The notes below the pieces were generated by a model, which made no database searches, was not told the DNA's origin, and was given only the letters and a program-made list of their open reading frames with translations. Below, in pieces: positions 46,686 through 57,246 of a stretch of 64,000 nt of DNA (position 1 is the stretch's first letter; every line of letters starts with the position of its first letter). This DNA is from Euglena gracilis (taxonomy: Eukaryota; Euglenida; Euglenophyceae; Euglenales). The position numbers were made by a program, and so were the translations under genes. The stretch lies in assembly GCA_039621445.1 (NCBI GenBank), contig CP154955.1, positions 23,398,064 through 23,462,063 on the forward strand. Direction: 5' to 3'.

Positions 46686-49600
46686 GTGGCCTCATCACCT
46701 TGACGCCCACCCAGCACATCGCGCACCAGGCGAGTCCTTCCCCGCCCCACCCACCACAGCACACCCCCAGCCCCACCCGCGTGCATTTCCCCAACCACAC
46801 GGCCACCCCGACACCCACCCCACCCACCTACACCGCTGCTTTGGGCAAGTGGCTGGAATCCCTCTGTTTCTGTTTCCTGATCCCTTCCCACTCATTTTGG
46901 GTTGCTCCTCCTTAAGATGGCAGGATGTTGGGTTGCCATTCACCAAACGCATACCCCCACAGCATGAGCTGGTCTACAATCTATCACCTCAAACATCGTT
47001 GATCCCGTCTGCCGGCCAAATGACGGTCCTCCAGCGGTTCAGGAATCTCACAATGAGCAACAAAATATGCATTTTTTTGATAGTTATTGGGTTTTTCATA
47101 GTTGAAGTGTTCGAAAATCCTATTGGACCGAGAGAAAAAAATTAATCAATCAAAAGGAGGTGTGTCAGTGGGCCTGGATGTGATGGTTGGTTCTCAAGAG
47201 GTGAAGGTCGGCAGTTTCTGTCGCCGCCCCTTTTCCCACCCCTCCACGTCTGTTTGCTGGCTGATCCATCATGCGACAATGACCTGTCGGTTTGGGTGGG
47301 TGCACTCATTTATACGAGTAGGGGAGAGCCAGCAAGCTTTGTTCCAGTTTTGTTCCCCCTCCCTCTTGGGCTGCTGTTTAATTGTTTTTTCAGTTTGATT
47401 CCTGGGCTGCCACCCCCCCCCCCCCCCCGTCCCCGAAAGATGGTTGGATGGTGGTGATACGGCGTTTTCTTCTGTTTTTTTTTTGGTGTGCGAATGGGAC
47501 ACACCGTCGGAGGAAAATGGGTTGGAAATGGGCGATTGAATTCAAATTTTCTTGTGCCAAAATGTAATTTCTGCATACCTTGTTTTTTCGTGGGGGCAAC
47601 CTTTCAGCTTTGGCCGCTTGGCAGTTTTCCGGGTTGGGCTGGACCCCCGATTGGTCAGCCCAGTTCCAGCCATGGGATGCCCACAGGGGAAGGGGCAGCA
47701 GCCAGGCAGCAGCATTTCTTCGTGTTGTGCTGCCCGTTCCAGTTATTGGTTTCGGGACATGGCTTCGCCCCTTTCCGCATCATTTGGCCGCAGCAGCGTG
47801 GCCCCATCACCAGGACTGCCACCCCGACGCCCATCCGTCGCATCGCGCACCAGGCGAGTCCTTCCCCGCCCCACCCACCACAGCACACCCCCAGCCCCAC
47901 CCGCGTGCATTTCCCCAACCACACGGCCACCCCGACACCCACCCCACCCACCTACACTGCTGCTTTGGGCAAGTGGCTGGAATCCCTCTGTTTCTGTTTC
48001 CTGACCCCTTCCCAGTTATTTTTGGTTCCTCCTCCCATCTTAAGATGGCAGGATGTTGGGTTGCCATTCACCAAACGCATACCCCCACAGCATGAGCTGG
48101 TCTACGATCTATCACCTCAAAAATCGTTGATCCCGTCTGCCGGCCAAATGGCGGTCCTCCACCTGTTCAGGAATCTCATAATGAGCAACAAAATATGCAT
48201 TTTTTTGATAGTTATTGGGGTTTTTCATAGTTGAAGTGTTTGAAAATCCCACTGGATCGAGAAAAAAATTAAGCAATCAAAAGGAGGTGTGTCAGTGGGC
48301 CTGAGTGTGATGGTTGATTCTCAAGAGGTGAAGGTCGGCAGTTTCTGTCGCCGCCCCTTTTCCCACCCCTCCACGTCCGTTTGCTGGCTGATCCATCATG
48401 CGACAATGACCTGTCGGTTTGGGTGGGTGCACTCATTTATACGAGTAGGGGAGAGCCAGCAAGCTTTGTTCCAGTTTTGTTCCCCCTCCCTCTTGGGCTG
48501 CTGTTTAATTGTTTTTTCAGTTTGATTCCTGGGCTGCCACCCCCCCCCCCCCCGTCCCCGAAAGATGGCTGGATGGTGGTGATACGGCGTTTTCTTCTGT
48601 TTTTTTTTTGGTGTACGAATGGGACACACCGTCGGAGGAAAATGGGTTGGAAATGGGCGATTGAATTCAAATTTTCTTGTGCCAAAATGTAATTTCTGCA
48701 TACCTTGTTTTTTCGTGGGGGCAACCTTTCAGCTTTGGCCGCTTGGCAGTTTTCCGGGTTGGGTTGGACCCCCGATTGGTCAGCCCAGTTCCAGCCATGG
48801 GATGCCCACAGGGGAAGGGGCAGCAGCCAGGCAGCAGCATTTCTTCGTGTTGTGCTGTCCGTTCCAGTTATTGGTTTCGGGACATGGCTTCGCCCCTTTC
48901 CGCATCATTTGGCCGCAGCAGCGTGGCCCCATCACCAGGACTGCCACCCCGACGCCCATCCGTCGCATCGCGCACCAGGCGAGTCCTTCCCCGTCCCACC
49001 CACCACAGCACACCCCCAGCCCCACCCGCGTGCATTTCCCCAACCACACGGCCACCCCGACACCCACCCCACCCACCTACACCGCTGCTTTGGGCAAGTG
49101 GCTGGAATCCCTCTGTTTCTGTTTCCTGATCCCTTCCCACTCATTTTGGGTTGCTCCTCCTTAAGATGGCAGGATGTTGGGTTGCCATTCACCAAACACA
49201 TACCCCCACAGCATGAGCTGGTCTACAATCTATCACCTCAAAAATCGTTGATCCCGTCTGCCGGCCAAATGGTGGTCCTCCACCTGTTCAGGAATCTCAT
49301 AATGAGCAACAAAATATGCATTTTTTTGATAGTTATTGGGTTTTTCATAGTTGAAGTGTTTGAAAATCCCACTGGATCGAGAAAAAAATTAAGCAATCAA
49401 AAGGAGGTGTGTCAGTGGGCCTGAATGTGATGGTTGATTCTCAAGAGGTGAAGGTCGGCAGTTTCTGTCGCCGCCCCTTTTCCCACCCCTCCACGTCCGT
49501 TTGCTGGCTGATCCACCATGCGGCAATGACCTGTCGGTTTGGGTGGGTGTACTCATTTATACGAGTAGGGGAGAGCCAGCAAGCTTTGTTCCAGTTTTGT

Positions 49601-52282
49601 TCCCCCTCCCTCTTGGGCTGCTGTTTAATTGTTTTTTTCAGTTTGATTCCTGGGCTGCCACCCCCCCCCCCCGTCCCCGAAAGATGGCTGGATGGTGGTG
49701 ATTCGGCGTTTTCTTCTGTTTTTTTTTTGGTATGCGAATGGGACACACCGTCGGAGGAAAATGGGTTGGAAATGGGCGATTGAATTCAAATTTTCTTGTG
49801 CCGAATTGTAATTGGTGCATACCTTGCTTTTTCGTGGGGGCAACCTTTCAGCTTTGGCCGCTTGGCAGTTTTCCGGGTTGGGTTGGACCCCCGATTGGTC
49901 AGCCCAGTTCCAGCCATGGGATGCCCACAGGGGAAGGGGCAGCAGCCAGGCAGCAGCATTTCTTCGTGTTGTGCTGTCCGTTCCAGTTATTGGTTTCGGG
50001 ACATGGCTTCGCCCCTTTCTGCATCATTTGGCCGCAGCAGCGTGGCCCCATCACCAGGACTGCCACCCCGACGCCCATCCGTCGCATCGCGCACCAGGCG
50101 AGTCCTTCCCCGTCCCACCCACCACAGCACACCCCCAGCCCCACCCGCGTGCATTTCCCCAACCACACGGCCACCCCGACACCCACCCCACCCACCTACA
50201 CCGCTGCTTTGGGCAAGTGGCTGGAATCCCTCTGTTTCTGTTTCCTGATCCCTTCCCACTCATTTTGGGTTGCTCCTCCTTAAGATGGCAGGATGTTGGG
50301 TTGCCATTCACCAAACGCATACCCCCACAGCATGAGCTGGTCTACAATCTATCACCTCAAAAATCGTTGATCCCGTCTGCCGGCCAAATGGTGGTCCTCC
50401 ACCTGTTCAGGAATCTCATAATGAGCAACAAAATATGCATTTTTTTGATAGTTATTGGGGTTTTCATAGTTGAAGTGTTTGAAAATCCCACTGGATCGAG
50501 AAAAAAATTAAGCAATCAAAAGGAGGTGTGTCAGTGGGCCTGAATGTGATGGTTGATTCTCAAGAGGTGAAGGTCGGCAGTTTCTGTCGCCGCCCCTTTT
50601 CCCACCCCTCCACGTCCGTTTGCTGGCTGATCCACCATGCGGCAATGACCTGTCGGTTTGGGTGGGTGACTCATTTATACGAGTAGGGGAGAGCCAGCAA
50701 GCTTTGTTCCAGTTTTGTTCCCCCTCCCTCTTGGGCTGCTGTTTAATTGTTTTTTCAGTTTGATTCCTGGGCTGCCACCCCCCCCCCCCCCCGTCCCCGA
50801 AAGATGGCTGGATGGTGGTGATTCGGCGTTTTCTTCTGTTTTTTTTTTGGTATGCGAATGGGACACACCGTCGGAGGAAAATGGGTTGGAAATGGGCGAT
50901 TGAATTCAAATTTTCTTGTGCCGAAATGTAATTTCTGCATACCTTGTTTTTTCGTGGGGGCAACCTTTCAGCTTTGGCCGCTTGGCAGTTTTCCGGGTTG
51001 GGTTGGACCCCCGATTGGTCAGCCCAGTTCCAGCCATGGGATGCCCACAGGGGAAGGGGCAGCAGCCAGGCAGCAGCATTTCTTCGTGTTGTGCTGTCCG
51101 TTCCAGTTATTGGTTTCGGGACATGGCTTCGCCCCTTTCCGCATCATTTGACCGCAGCAGCGTGGCCCCATCACCAGGACTGCCACCCCGACGCCCATCC
51201 GTCGCATCGCGCACCAGGCGAGTCCTTCCCCGTCCCACCCACCACAGCACACCCCCAGCCCCACCCGCGTGCATTACCCCAACCACACGGCCACCCCGAC
51301 ACCCACCCCACCCACCTACACCGCTGCTTTGGGCAAGTGGCTGGAATCCCTCTGTTTCTGTTTCCTGATCCCTTCCCACTCATTTTGGGTTGCTCCTCCT
51401 TAAGATGGCAGGATGTTGGGTTGCCATTCACCAAACGCATACCCCCACAGCATGAGCTGGTCTACAATCTATCACCTCAAAAATCGTTGATCCCGTCTGC
51501 CGGCCAAATGGCGGTCCTCCACCTGTTCAGGAATCTCATAATGAGCAACAAAATATGCATTTTTTTGATAGTTATTGGGGTTTTTCATAGTTGAAGTGTT
51601 TGAAAATCCCACTGGATTGAGAAAAAAAAATTAAGCAATCAAAAGGAGGTGTGTCAGTGGCCTGAGTGTGATGGTTGATTCTCAAGAGGTGAAGGTCGGC
51701 AGTTTCTGTCGCCGCCCCTTTTCCCACCCCTCCACGTCCGTTTGCTGGCTGATCCACCATGCGGCAATGACCTGTCGGTTTGGGTGGGTGCACTCATTTA
51801 TACAAGTAGGGGAGAGCCAGCAAGCTTTGTTCCAGTTTTGTTCCCCCTCCCTCTTGGGCTGCTGTTTAATTGTTTTTTCAGTTTGATTCCTGGGCTGCCA
51901 CCCCCCCCCCGTCCCCGAAAGATGGCTGGATGGTGGTGATTCGGCGTTTTCTTCTGTTTTTTTTTGGTGTGCGAATGGGACACACCGTTGGAGGAAAATG
52001 GGTTGGAAATGGGCGATTGAATTCAAATTTTCTTGTGCCGAAATGTAATTTCTGCATACCTTGTTTTTTCGTGGGGGCAACCTTTCAGCTTTGGCCGCTT
52101 GGCAGTTTCCGGGTTGGGTTGGACCCCCGATTGGTCAGCCCAGTTCCAGCCATGGGATGCCCACAGGGGAAGGGGCAGCAGCCAGGCAGCAGCATTTCTT
52201 CGTGTTGTTGTGCTGTCCGTTCCAGTTATTGGTTTCGGGGACATAGCTTCGCCCTTTCCGCATAATTTGACCGCAGCAGCGT
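46686..52282. repeat. Macrosatellite: five tandem 1.12-kb units
   Basis: Using the GTGGCCCCATCACC word as phase mark, units begin at 46686, 47798, 48923, 50042 and 51162, and the array ends at 52282. Unit lengths are 1112, 1125, 1119, 1120 and 1121 bp. The first unit is the most diverged (a small deletion after the phase mark), while units 3 to 5 are nearly identical. The array starts and stops at the same phase, so it holds exactly five complete units. Open frames inside repeat with the unit but show no protein sense or domain, and poly-C tracts vary in length between units. The right edge is fused directly to the gag frame of the chromovirus. Confidence 0.93.
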
Positions 52283-53761
52283 ACCAGCGCCCCAGTGCAA
52301 GCACACACCGTCAGTCCACAACTCCAACTCCTACCCCCACAACTCCTGGAGTCCATCAGCGGCAGACATCCCGGAAGGTTCAGCGGGATTGCAGAGGACT
52401 GGCCAATGTGGAGAAGAAAGTGGATTCCGTTTCTACGAGAAACGGAAGGGCTGATGCCAGCAATGACCGATGCACAGCGATTGGCGTTGCTGCGAAGTGC
52501 ACTCGACGAGGCCGGGGCTCTCCTGGTGGACCAGGAGCTGGAAGCCAATCCGGACCTCGGGTACGAAGAGTACTGGGCGCGCCTCGACCTGGAGTTCGGG
52601 GCGGAAGACAAGGAGGTCCTCCGCCGCAAGCTCCACCGGCTGAAGATGGCGCATGCGGGCAAGCCAACAGAGAAGTCGTGGCGTGAGCTCTACGCACAGA
52701 TGATGACCCTGGGTGGGCAACTTGGCGATGTCAGTGATGCAGAACTGAGTCGCCTGTTGATGAATGCGATCCCAAGGGATCCGTGGCGAAGGAAGCTGGC
52801 GATGGAGGAGGACAAAAGGACAGAGAGGGGCACCTTGGTGCTCGATGGGCTGCCAATCGATGTGGCCACAGAGGAGGTGGAGAACATGGTGCTGGCGGAG
52901 ACCGGGCTGAGACCACTTGCCGTGCGACGGTTCGGCAAGCGAGTGAAGGTGACGCCGCAAGGGGAAGAGCATCGGCATGCCATCAAAATGCTCTATGACC
53001 GGCAGCGGCTCCAAGGCGGGAGCGTTGTCAAGGTCTCCCCGGACAATGCGGAGTTGGGGCGCAAAGAAATCAACGAGCTGATGACTCGTTGGCTCCGAAC
53101 GGAGCAGCGGATCGCCAACGCGCCCGAGCCGCAGCAAAGCTCCGGCCCCCAAAGGCAAGACCATCGGCCACAGCCGCGGTGGCACCGGGAAGTGGATGCA
53201 GAGTGGGATGGTGCGGAAGAAGAAGAGGAAGAAGCTGTCCGGCAAGTGGGCAAGGGAAACAAACGGCAAGATAAGAGGCCCCCGACACCTCCAAAGGTGT
53301 CTGAGAAGAAGGAGGAGCAACCGACAAGCACGGTGCAACCCGGACCACAGCCCACCCAAAGTGCACCGTCACCGCCACCGGCGGTGAAGGGAGGAGATCG
53401 ACAACCAGAGTGGTCATCATCGGGACAGTGGCAGAATGCCCCGTACCAAGGCGGAGCGTCGTGGAACAACTCATGGGATGCCAAAGGCAAGAAAAAGGCA
53501 ACCCACAATGGTCAAAGGGAGGAGATGGCAAAGGTGGTGGACAAGACAAGGGTGGCAAAGGCAAAGGCGATGAGAAAGGCAAGAGCAAAGGAAAGGGAGA
53601 TGGAAAAGGCAAAGGAGGAAAAGACGGCGGCCGAGGGAGGAGTGTCGCCGCAGTGGAGGAGTGGGAGGAGTGAAGGGGCCGCCCAGGCCCCAGGGGAGGA
53701 GGCCTGGGCAGGCAGTCAAAACCCCGAGCCGGAGACCGGCAAGAGGAAGTGCACGAGGTGA
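52283..53761 (+). CDS. Chromovirus gag, 5'-truncated
   Basis: The frame is open from 52271 and ends with a stop at 53759-53761. No ATG occurs before the conserved start of the protein, and the first Met lies within the sequence FSGIAEDWPMWRRKWIPFLR. The true start was therefore probably lost at the junction. The first 170 residues show the helical, Trp-containing pattern of retrotransposon gag: a W..W..K helix, then LALLRSALDEAGALL, then RELYAQMMTLG. The C-terminal third is a very basic/acidic mixed low-complexity tail rich in Lys, Glu and Gly. I see no CCHC zinc knuckle. It overlaps the next frame by about 100 bp. Confidence 0.8.
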   Translation, partial: TSAPVQAHTVSPQLQLLPPQLLESISGRHPGRFSGIAEDWPMWRRKWIPFLRETEGLMPAMTDAQRLALLRSALDEAGALLVDQELEANPDLGYEEYWARLDLEFGAEDKEVLRRKLHRLKMAHAGKPTEKSWRELYAQMMTLGGQLGDVSDAELSRLLMNAIPRDPWRRKLAMEEDKRTERGTLVLDGLPIDVATEEVENMVLAETGLRPLAVRRFGKRVKVTPQGEEHRHAIKMLYDRQRLQGGSVVKVSPDNAELGRKEINELMTRWLRTEQRIANAPEPQQSSGPQRQDHRPQPRWHREVDAEWDGAEEEEEEAVRQVGKGNKRQDKRPPTPPKVSEKKEEQPTSTVQPGPQPTQSAPSPPPAVKGGDRQPEWSSSGQWQNAPYQGGASWNNSWDAKGKKKATHNGQREEMAKVVDKTRVAKAKAMRKARAKEREMEKAKEEKTAAEGGVSPQWRSGRSEGAAQAPGEEAWAGSQNPEPETGKRKCTR

Positions 53762-56324
53762 GAACCGTGCAGGTGTGCTCCACCACCCTGTCCAGGCATC
53801 GAGAGGAGGAAGGATGGCAGGTGGTGGAGAAAAAGAAAAGAAAAGAAACCGCAAGCCAAGACAATCACCTCCGATGACACAACCCGACAAGGATCAAGGC
53901 GCAAAGGGAAGGAAGGAAGAAGGGGAGAGATCTATGCCAAGGAAATGGCAAAGATCAACAACAAAGAACAACAACCACTCCAAGGGAAAAGGAAGTAAGA
54001 AGGAAACGACAACCTCATCGCGACAACCACCTCAAGGGTCAACATCTACCACACAACACCCTCCCCGCGACACCAACCGGCATCCACAACAAGAAAAGCA
54101 ACACCTACCCCAAAGAAAGCAACATCCACTGCGCGACACCGACCGGCATCCACCACAAGAAGAGCACCCCAGAAGCCTGACAGCCATGCAACAGCCCGAC
54201 AACAAGCGACACGAAAACCCGGCAGCCACCCCACGAGCATCATCCGCCACAAGAACCGCCATCTCCACCCCAACTTCCCCATCATCAACAGCTCCCACCA
54301 GAACGCTCCTCTAACCCGCTGCAGCCACCCCACGAGCATCATCCGCCACAAGAACCGCCATCTCCACCCCAGCATCTCCACCATCGACATCTCCACCAGA
54401 ACGGACATGTAACCCGCAGCAGCCACCCCACGAGCGTCATCATCCACAAGAACCGTCATCCCCACCCCAACATCCCCTCCAACGACATCTCCCACCAGAA
54501 CGGACATCCGAACCCCGACCCCGACTGCAGCCGCCGCCACTAGAACCGACACCATCATCCAAGCTGCATCCTCCCCAACGACCACTCCCACCAGAACCTT
54601 CATCTTCACCGCAACAACTACCTCGACAGCAGCTACCCCACAAACCCGCATCATCATCAGAGCGACATCTACTCCAACGTCAACATCCACCAGAACCTTC
54701 ATCTTCTCCACAGCATCCACCATCGCCGCTGCCGCCACGAGAACCGACTCCATCATCTAAGCCACATCCACACCAACCACAACTCCCACGAGAACCTTCA
54801 TCCACATCACGACATCCGCCATCGCAGCCGCTGCCACGAGAACTGTCTTCATCTTTGCAGCGACATCCACCCCAACATTATCGTCCACCAGAACCTTCAT
54901 CTTCTTCGCGACACCCACCTTCGCGGCTGCCACCACGAGAACCGTCTCCGTCATCTCAGCGACACCCACACCAACTTCATCGCCCACAGGAACCGTTATC
55001 TCCTCCGCAACATCCACAATCGCTACAACCGCCACGAGAACCGATTTCGTCATCTCAACGGCATCCACATCAACCACAACTCCCACCAGGACCGTCATCT
55101 GCATCACCACAACAGCTGCCTCTGGAATCGTCATCAAAGCGACATCCTCATCAACGATATCACCCACGGGAACCGTCATCTACTTCGCGACATCCACTGC
55201 CACTACAGCCGCCACTCGAACCGCCATCATCATCACAAGGAAACACCCCGCTACCACTCCCACAAGAACCTTCATCTTCGTCTCAGCATCCACCTCAACA
55301 ACAACCTCCACTGGAACCGACTTCTACATCGCCGCATCCCCACCAACAACACCAACCACCAAGCGATTCCCAGCATCAACCACAACCGCCTCAAGAAGGA
55401 TCAAGGCAACATCTACCACAAGAAACACCGCATCCACATCCAACATCCAGCAACATCACCCAAGCCACATCCACATCCGTGCCTCCAGGCTCAGTGACGC
55501 CAGAAGCAAAAGAAGAGAAGCACCAGCAGAGCCGCGGACGCGAGCTCTGGGCACTGGACCTGTTCTCCGGGACGGGCAGTGTCCGCCGGGCCCTCGAGGC
55601 AATGGGCTACCATGTCGTGAGTGTCGACTGGGACTCCCGGTGGCATCCCGATGTGGTGGCAGACATCCGGCGATGGGAGTACTGGCAGCAGTATTCCCCT
55701 GGTGACTTCGATCTGGTGGCAGCATCCCCACCATGCACCGAGTACTCGTCGGCAATGACGACAAGGCCGAGGCGGTTGAGGGAAGCAGATGCGGTGGTGA
55801 GGAAGACAAGGGAGATCATCCAGTACCTCGCTCCGGCGAAGTGGTGGATCGAGAATCCCCGGCACGGGCTGCTCCGCAGGAGGCGAGTAGTCCGAGACCT
55901 GGCCTTCGTGGACCTCGACTACTGCATGTTCGAAGACTTCGGCTACCGGAAGCCCACCCGGTTCTGGTTACCGAAGGAGATGGCCAGGGATCTCACCAAC
56001 GTGTTGTGCGATGGCCGATGCAAAAGCTCGGTGCAAGGGGACAAAGGAAGACGGCGCCACCGGTTCCAGCTGGGAGGCAGGTGCCCCCACAGAGTGTCAC
56101 GAGAGGAGGCGTACAGAATCCCAAGCGGCGTGGTGGAGTACCTGTGCCAAGGCACAGGACCACAAGCAGCAACCGAAGCAGAAGGAGCAGTGTCCAACAG
56201 CAAAGTGCAAGAGGTGACCATCAAGCCGTGGCACGTAAAGCCGGCCCGCTTTCGAGTGGGCAGGATGCAAAGGAGAGGAGGCGGATGCCAGCTTGCTGGA
56301 AGTGACCGTGGAAGCCAATGGTGA
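53661..56324 (+). CDS. Pol part 1: low-complexity linker plus C5-methyltransferase domain
   Basis: One frame runs from before 53661 to 56324, interrupted by a single TAA at 54312-54314. Residues from 54020 to 55480 form a repetitive Pro/His/Gln/Ser/Arg linker. From 55542 a compact methyltransferase domain follows. Motif I is LDLFSGTGSVRRAL (AdoMet loop). Motif IV is AASPPCTEYS (PPC with the catalytic-type cysteine). Motif VI is WIENPRHG, with ENP where classic enzymes have ENV. A later segment is DFGYRKPTRFW, and a closing helix reads IPSGVVEYLC. This order matches DNA cytosine-C5 methyltransferases of small size; the target-recognition region looks very short. N4/N6 enzymes would show DPPY instead. 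Biochemical activity is inferred only. In the element it may affect methylation of its own DNA. Confidence 0.82.
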
Positions 56325-57246
56325 GTGCTACCAAGCAAAAGCGCTCATCGACACCGGAGCCCAGACGTCTCTCTGCCGGAGGGACCTGCTGCCAGAAGCC
56401 TGCTTCACGCAGTCCAGCAAGCCGCTGCTGCTCAAGACAGTGAGTGGCGAAGAGCTCAACGGAGGGAAGAACGAGGCCACCATCACTCTCTCCTTCGAGG
56501 CGAGAACCGAAGAGGGCGTGCCAGTGGGCAGCCAGTGGAGCAGCACCGTCACCGCACACGACGGGGACATCGGCTGCGACCTCATCCTCGGATATCCGTG
56601 GTTGAAGGTCAATCGCCTCGACGTGCAGCCATGGAGAGATGCACTCCAGCTGCATGATCCGCCACGGTGGGTGCTGTGGGCGCAGAAGAACAGCACCGTC
56701 CAAGGACAAGGAAGATCGACAGCAACAGTGGTCACCCAGCAAGAGCCGCAACCACACCCAGCATCCTCAACCCAACATCCCCTCCAGCAACCCCTGTCAT
56801 CAACGGCAACACGACATCAAGAGGAAGAAGAGTGTCTGTGGGAAGAAGAAGAAGATGTGGAGGAGCAAATGCTGGCATTGGTGAAGAAAATGCGGATGTG
56901 CATCCCCGGAGAGGTCCATGAAGCCGAGGAGGATGAAGGTGCGTCGGATGAGGAGATCTCCGACAACGAGGCACTCCAGGAAGCAGCAAGGCACATCCTC
57001 CAAGTGCAGGGCGAGCAGGTGGAAATCAGAGGCGTGGTGCAGTCAGACGACGAGCATCCAGATCCACTGGCATCCAAGCTCCGGCAAGAAATCCTGGATG
57101 AATACGCAGGACGCGTCTTCCGGGAAAGAGTGTGGCCAAATCCCCCAGCAAGAGGGACGCACGGCAAGGCCGTGCTCAGGCTGAAGCCAGGTGCAGTGCC
57201 AGTGGTGGGCAGAGTGAGTGATCCACCTGAGAGGAGAAAGGCATGA
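56239..57246 (+). CDS. Pol part 2: retropepsin-type aspartic protease
   Basis: The frame opens after a TAA at 56236 and overlaps the methyltransferase frame by 86 bp, so expression needs a frame change or a separate start. The protease core is at 56315-56620. The active-site motif is ALIDTGAQTS, followed by LLKTVSGEELNGG and, as the second hydrophobic-glycine strand, DLILGYPWLK. Retropepsins act as dimers to cut the polyprotein. A long acidic/Gln/His-rich linker follows (56740-57080) and then LKPGAVPVVGRV, the usual entry to the RT. There the frame ends at 57246 because of a 4-bp GTGA duplication near 57215. Confidence 0.82.
   Translation, partial: SRPAFEWAGCKGEEADASLLEVTVEANGECYQAKALIDTGAQTSLCRRDLLPEACFTQSSKPLLLKTVSGEELNGGKNEATITLSFEARTEEGVPVGSQWSSTVTAHDGDIGCDLILGYPWLKVNRLDVQPWRDALQLHDPPRWVLWAQKNSTVQGQGRSTATVVTQQEPQPHPASSTQHPLQQPLSSTATRHQEEEECLWEEEEDVEEQMLALVKKMRMCIPGEVHEAEEDEGASDEEISDNEALQEAARHILQVQGEQVEIRGVVQSDDEHPDPLASKLRQEILDEYAGRVFRERVWPNPPARGTHGKAVLRLKPGAVPVVGRVSDPPERRKA

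Noticed and set aside
47488-51594. Repeated 150-240 codon frames inside each macrosatellite unit
   Set aside because: They recur with the DNA unit in several frames and on both strands, contain no recognisable motif, and vary with poly-C length. They are shadows of the repeat.
54046-55179. Minus-strand frames rich in Val, Asp and Met opposite the pol linker
   Set aside because: Complement of the repetitive Pro/His/Ser linker. There is no motif and no start context, and the plus strand is in frame with the methyltransferase.
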